Of a stretch of 33,994 bases of DNA, positions 31,501 through 33,994 are shown one piece after another; position 1 is the stretch's first letter; every line of letters begins with the position of its first letter. The notes below the pieces were generated by a model. That model worked only from the letters and a program-made list of their open reading frames with translations. It was not told the DNA's origin and ran no database searches. A program made the position numbers and the translations under genes. This DNA comes from a virus, in the IMG/VR virus record IMGVR_UViG_3300030333_006202, positions 1 to 33,994 of that record. One strand, written 5' to 3'.

Positions 31501-32560
31501 TCCAACTATAGTTATTGCAGAGTATCAATGGTTGGCAGATAATTATTATGCAATTAAAGTTGAAGATGTTAATAGTGTTACAGATCCTACAGGTGGAACA
31601 ACAAGTAAACCTGGTGGTGGATGGGGTTCTGATTTAACTCCATTTACATCAAAAAATATCTATCCATATAGAGTTAAAGATCCAGATGATAATTCATGGC
31701 ATTGGATGGTAACATTACCATATCAAACTCAACATACTTCTTTAAAGACTGCAATGGATCAAGCGTGGGATGCTGGAATTATTCTTATAAATGCTGCTGG
31801 TAACAATGGTGGTGTTTATGTTAAAGAAAATGATGCAAGATGGAATGGAACATATATTGATATTACTTCTGGAACTACAAAATATGATATTCGTTATTCA
31901 GAATCTGAAGGTTCTACTGTAACAAAAGGAACGACAAGTACAACTAGATGGTATCCACTTAGAGCATATGGACCACATGGACATGTAAAAAGTATAGACG
32001 TTGCTGCTGGACAGAATAGTGAAACACATCCAATTTTAGATGGATATAGTAATAGAGGTCCAGGTATTGATATAACTGGATTGGGTGCAGAAACATATAC
32101 ATCTTATCCAACTACCACAGATAGCAATGGACATAAGTGGGGATTTTTCTCAGGAACCAGTTGTGCTGCTCCTACAGTTGTAGGTAAGGCAGCATGTATA
32201 TTAGAAAAATATTATACTTATCATGGTTCATTCCCTACTCCTGATCAATTAAAACAAATGCTTCTTGCTCAGTCAAAGGATGTCTTAGCATCTGTTGATT
32301 CTACTACATGGAATAATGTTCCAACTGCATCTGATAATGATATTGAAATTTCAGAAAGTATGAGTTCGTCTTCTGTATTGAAAATCAAGACAGGTATATC
32401 TGCAAATGGTAGTTTTAGGATGGCAGAATTGGCAGGAACACCCAATAAGAGAGCATATTGGAACGCAAAGGGGTATAAGAGAAGAAGTACAAAGGGTAGA
32501 AGACCATTTAGTGGAAAAGTATATCCTAGACGTAACAATAGGATTGAAAAACGTAGTTAA
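28535..32560 (+). CDS. Double-headed subtilisin-like (S8) protein with two pro-domain-like modules
   Basis: This 1341-aa protein holds two subtilase domains. Domain 1 has D272 (VDIIVCDEN), H408 (GTHGTPCMSQ), oxyanion N550 (SAGNN) and S716 (NGTSSACP). Domain 2 has E880 where Asp is expected (VDIVTMEAT), H933 (SAHGIG), N1090 (AAGNN) and S1209 (SGTSCAAP). Eight glycines (793-800) separate them. Upstream are two modules (about 1-70 and 107-185), each ending in a VVSVE- or VINVH-type strand like I9 propeptide inhibitors. The extreme C-terminus (from about 1305) is strongly basic. There is no signal peptide. S8 enzymes hydrolyse proteins; here the target could be fibre precursors, host surface proteins or itself. 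It is cotranscribed with the 1006-aa fibre. Confidence 0.85.
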   Translation: MAKIAVDVLLVDGTNEETFISSFDDIPEVELKNRLPNSPTLLVLKVEESYISTLESDSRVVSVEIVLPSFLPIAPIHDSEQYAERNKIIAKEIELLPKEPEGSDVKKEYNVTCSNKSDWDFIREELEKDGSIEDNIPTPNCQCFNECLQSDVRGSFLLTDNEADELRKNPKVINVHIETRAYPGTYPRFGSDFTEAKEYRYASTVKHQRDWDSSGITPSTPNKSLENRCSSQLKRHMQKADPWQVVSNDGQVFDDRIQQHGTGKDVDIIVCDENVWFGHIEFQNDYDTNNNSESMTAPSNYTGGNVLKSGHATSATNGTCDILDLVLDAPYYIDPAWFEADASNRLVVRWDGTTVPSESAAKAWWSNGSSRSSQFLNSGTVSSSTLSSYTRLKCNGSNVSRNTSSGTHGTPCMSQAYGRQYGWAYNANKWFLSTISSNSPSFEACFDMQKIFHQTKPNRPSDNTKNPTVSSNSWGLRIAPLSSGWYYFRPSAIDGSVTGVQYITRPAFLDNFTGDGTNDRGGEYESTGATMIAGKEMVDAGVIFVCSAGNNCQKNVHSNHPDYNNYFASSSSTSYENSKRWTGYSDDLNGAKEYGSTSRRSFPGQIGIDRTTTPYTYKTLYIGCIDDVFDGNGKERNVYYTNKGEGIDGWTQGDATLGAASYLTPGFLDAPVYNRYDKTFTIAHGNDDNDSAQRDTSDTSNTTSLISKDQFFNGTSSACPIAAGIIATVLETNRNWTFEDVRDWMKDDCGQADTNNFYMGNEATTAHDSYWEDLNSAQGYAPTILWDAVPSAGGGGGGGGNPRAIPDYYSLTNKTLKTSSITGDGTNYISLQHYLDSDIIRGEANKTIGGHNSADDYQNFSGVTYKSRWTGKYVDIVTMEATTVASFAGYQDTHPDFDNPDNTGNTRCVPMNWSGCEGASNNQVSNNSMFSAHGIGVLSAAGGIYGGLAKRASLRACYCGDGDDQVECFDAIKAWHNAKGNNSETGVKNPTIVIAEYQWLADNYYAIKVEDVNSVTDPTGGTTSKPGGGWGSDLTPFTSKNIYPYRVKDPDDNSWHWMVTLPYQTQHTSLKTAMDQAWDAGIILINAAGNNGGVYVKENDARWNGTYIDITSGTTKYDIRYSESEGSTVTKGTTSTTRWYPLRAYGPHGHVKSIDVAAGQNSETHPILDGYSNRGPGIDITGLGAETYTSYPTTTDSNGHKWGFFSGTSCAAPTVVGKAACILEKYYTYHGSFPTPDQLKQMLLAQSKDVLASVDSTTWNNVPTASDNDIEISESMSSSSVLKIKTGISANGSFRMAELAGTPNKRAYWNAKGYKRRSTKGRRPFSGKVYPRRNNRIEKRS

Positions 32561-32624
32561 AATCTTAAATCTTATAACTACCTTTGTAGGGGTTTAAGGG
32601 ACGCACTATAATTCTTTAAGGGAA

Positions 32625-32640
32625 CCAGTCCCAAAACTGG
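32625..32640 (+). other. Small hairpin before the terminator
   Basis: CCAGT-CCCAAA-ACTGG forms a 5-bp stem with a 6-nt loop. It stands 3 nt before the terminator hairpin, so the two may fold as a tandem pair at the end of the late transcript. Confidence 0.5.
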
Positions 32641-32643
32641 CAC

Positions 32644-32667
32644 AACCACCGTCACAGGTGGTTTTTT
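32644..32667 (+). terminator. Rho-independent terminator at the end of the fibre cluster
   Basis: AACCACC-GTCACA-GGTGGTT followed by a T-run gives a 7-bp stem, 6-nt loop and U-tract. It ends transcription from the subtilase gene before the helicase unit. The region 32561-32624 before it holds a further TATAAT (32607-32612) but no gene. Confidence 0.82.
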
Positions 32668-32678
32668 AATGCTATAAT
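32651..32678 (+). promoter_or_regulatory. Possible sigma-70 promoter of the helicase unit
   Basis: TATAAT at 32673-32678 is a perfect -10. GTCACA in the terminator loop (32651-32656) could be a weak -35 with a 16-bp spacer. The ATG at 32702 follows 23 nt later. If real, the promoter is built into the terminator. Confidence 0.5.
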
Positions 32679-32701
32679 ATATCCATATTAAACAATATGA
32701 C

Positions 32702-33907
32702 ATGCAGTTACGCCCACATCAGGTAGAAGCGATTACAGCATTAAGTGAGAATAATAAAGGACAAGTTATCATTCCCACAGGAGGTGGTAAGACATTTGTT
32801 GCTATTAGTGATGCTGTTAAGAGACTTAAGAATGTTGAAGTTAATACAGACGAACAAGTACCTACCACACTTGTAGTAGTTGCTCCACGCATCCTGTTAG
32901 CAGAGCAGTTGAGTTCTGAGTTTATGGAAGTGCTTGAGAGGGAGGTTGGTAAGGTTTCTATGATACATGTTCATAGTGGCAAGTTCAAAGATATATTCAG
33001 CACCACTCAACCGTCTTGCATAAGTGCATTTACACAGGTATCACTAGAGAGGCAGATTATCTTCACAACATACAACTCACTTCATAAGATTGTTGAGTCT
33101 GGTATTGATGTGGATACAATCTACTATGATGAAGCACATAACTCAGTTCAGAAGAACTTTGTGGAGGCAGTAGAGTATTTTTCGTTACACGCAAGGCGAT
33201 GCTATTTCTTTACTGCTACACCAAAGCACAGTCTAACACCTTTCAAGATAGGTATGAACGACTCTGATATATTTGGTGAGGTAATCTATAATGTACCAGC
33301 ACCTAAGTTGGTTGAGGAGGGATACATCCTACCACCTAAAGTGAAAGTATATAAGACTGACATCAGAGAGAAGGATGAATTGACATATAATGTTGACAAG
33401 GAACAAATCATTGATAACATTGATGATCACAATACTAAGAAGATACTTGTATGTGCTAAGTCAACTAAACAAATTGTTAGATTGATTTCTCATACTGATT
33501 TTGTTGATGAGTTAGCATACAGAGGATATGAATACATGTATATTACTGCTAAGACTGGTGCAGTAATCAATGGTGAGCAAGTCAGTAGAGAGGAGTTTTT
33601 CAATGTGCTGAGTGCCTATGGACAGGATGATGAGAAGAAGTTTGTAGTCTTGCATCATAGTATATTGGCAGAAGGTATCAATGTAAAGGGGTTAGAAGCA
33701 GTCTTGTTTCTACGCTCTATGAATTACATTGGAATCAGTCAAACAATAGGCAGGGTAATCCGTAAGGGTTGCAAAGAGAAGACTTATGGGTTAATATCAG
33801 TACCAGTATATTCTAAGGTTGGCATCTCAACTGCCAAAAAAGTACAGGCAGTTGTGGATACAGTCTTTAACAAAGGAGAACCAGCAATTACGGTGGTAAG
33901 AAAATGA
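32702..33907 (+). CDS. DEAH-box SF2 helicase
   Basis: This 401-aa protein has the superfamily 2 motifs in order: Q-like LRPHQVEA at the N-terminus, Walker A PTGGGKT (about 25-31), Ia VAPRILLAEQL, II DEAH (143-146), III FTAT (about 171-174), IV-V ILVCAKSTKQ and ILAEGINVKG, and VI SQTIGRVIRKG (about 346-356). It resembles the type III restriction/UvsW-like helicases of T4-type cyanophages, which unwind DNA or remodel forks during replication and repair. The length is that of a stand-alone phage helicase. It lies after a terminator and has more mixed codon use than the fibre genes, so it belongs to a different expression unit. The next gene overlaps by 4 nt. Confidence 0.88.
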   Translation: MQLRPHQVEAITALSENNKGQVIIPTGGGKTFVAISDAVKRLKNVEVNTDEQVPTTLVVVAPRILLAEQLSSEFMEVLEREVGKVSMIHVHSGKFKDIFSTTQPSCISAFTQVSLERQIIFTTYNSLHKIVESGIDVDTIYYDEAHNSVQKNFVEAVEYFSLHARRCYFFTATPKHSLTPFKIGMNDSDIFGEVIYNVPAPKLVEEGYILPPKVKVYKTDIREKDELTYNVDKEQIIDNIDDHNTKKILVCAKSTKQIVRLISHTDFVDELAYRGYEYMYITAKTGAVINGEQVSREEFFNVLSAYGQDDEKKFVVLHHSILAEGINVKGLEAVLFLRSMNYIGISQTIGRVIRKGCKEKTYGLISVPVYSKVGISTAKKVQAVVDTVFNKGEPAITVVRK

Positions 33908-33994
33908 GTAGAGAAATCCCTACAAAAGAATACATGGTAGATGGATGGGACAGAGGACCAACTGGTTGCCATCCATATAAGAGAGGTTCCCGAC
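33904..33994 (+). CDS. Start of an unidentified gene (3' end outside window)
   Basis: The ATG overlaps the helicase stop (ATGA). Thirty codons are visible, beginning MSREIPTKEYMVDGWDRGPT, then a Cys and a basic stretch. The overlap argues for a real gene in the helicase operon. Too little is present to assign a family. Confidence 0.55.
   Translation, partial: MSREIPTKEYMVDGWDRGPTGCHPYKRGSR

Noticed and set aside
1-33994. tRNA genes, integrase, insertion sequences or attachment sites
   Set aside because: None was recognised by eye; a covariance-model search would be needed to exclude a tRNA.

Overview
The window reads as part of the genome of a T4-like (myovirus-type) marine phage, most probably a cyanophage of Synechococcus or Prochlorococcus. 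The reasons are: AT-rich DNA; genes packed head to tail on the + strand with 4-17 nt overlaps; repeated T4-type late promoter boxes (ATAAATA or CTAAATA) just before structural genes; several very large fibre-like proteins, two ending in peptidase S74 chaperones; and a phage SF2 helicase after a terminator. The host assignment is inference; no tRNA, photosynthesis or integration gene is present to fix it.

Layout. Positions 1-32560 form one tail-fibre/adhesin cluster. (A) The 3' end of a collagen-like fibre with a collar tip, a ParB-like small protein and two sibling prolyl-hydroxylase-type 2OG-Fe(II) oxygenases. (B) An 893-aa collagen-like fibre, a four-cysteine protein and a tail-assembly chaperone. 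(C) A short collagen/glycine-rich fibre, a cupin-fold oxygenase candidate and a NodU/TobZ-type carbamoyltransferase. (D) A 1453-aa fibre mixing collagen, a beta-domain and a pectate-lyase-like helix, then a small chaperone-like protein. (E) An 878-aa fibre ending in an S74 chaperone. (F) A 95-aa protein, then a consensus sigma-70 promoter driving two very small genes (60 and 43 aa). (G) An 1855-aa fibre-like protein with S74, and another 2OG oxygenase. (H) A glycine-rich adhesin with two small proteins, one cupin-like. (I) A 1006-aa beta-structured fibre protein and a 1341-aa protein with two subtilisin-like domains. After a terminator (about 32644-32667), a separate unit starts with a DEAH helicase and the first codons of another gene.

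How the parts may work together. Most fibre genes have their own late promoter and are followed, without another recognisable late box, by genes that could modify or fold the fibre: hydroxylases, a carbamoyltransferase, assembly chaperones, a protease. The collagen tracts carry one Gly-Ser-Pro triplet per 27-30 residue unit, with proline in the Y position used by collagen prolyl-4-hydroxylases. The most interesting hypothesis here is therefore a phage-encoded system for hydroxylating, and perhaps carbamoylating, its own collagen-like fibres. This is inference from gene content and motifs and has not been tested.

All statements come from reading the sequence; no database search was run.
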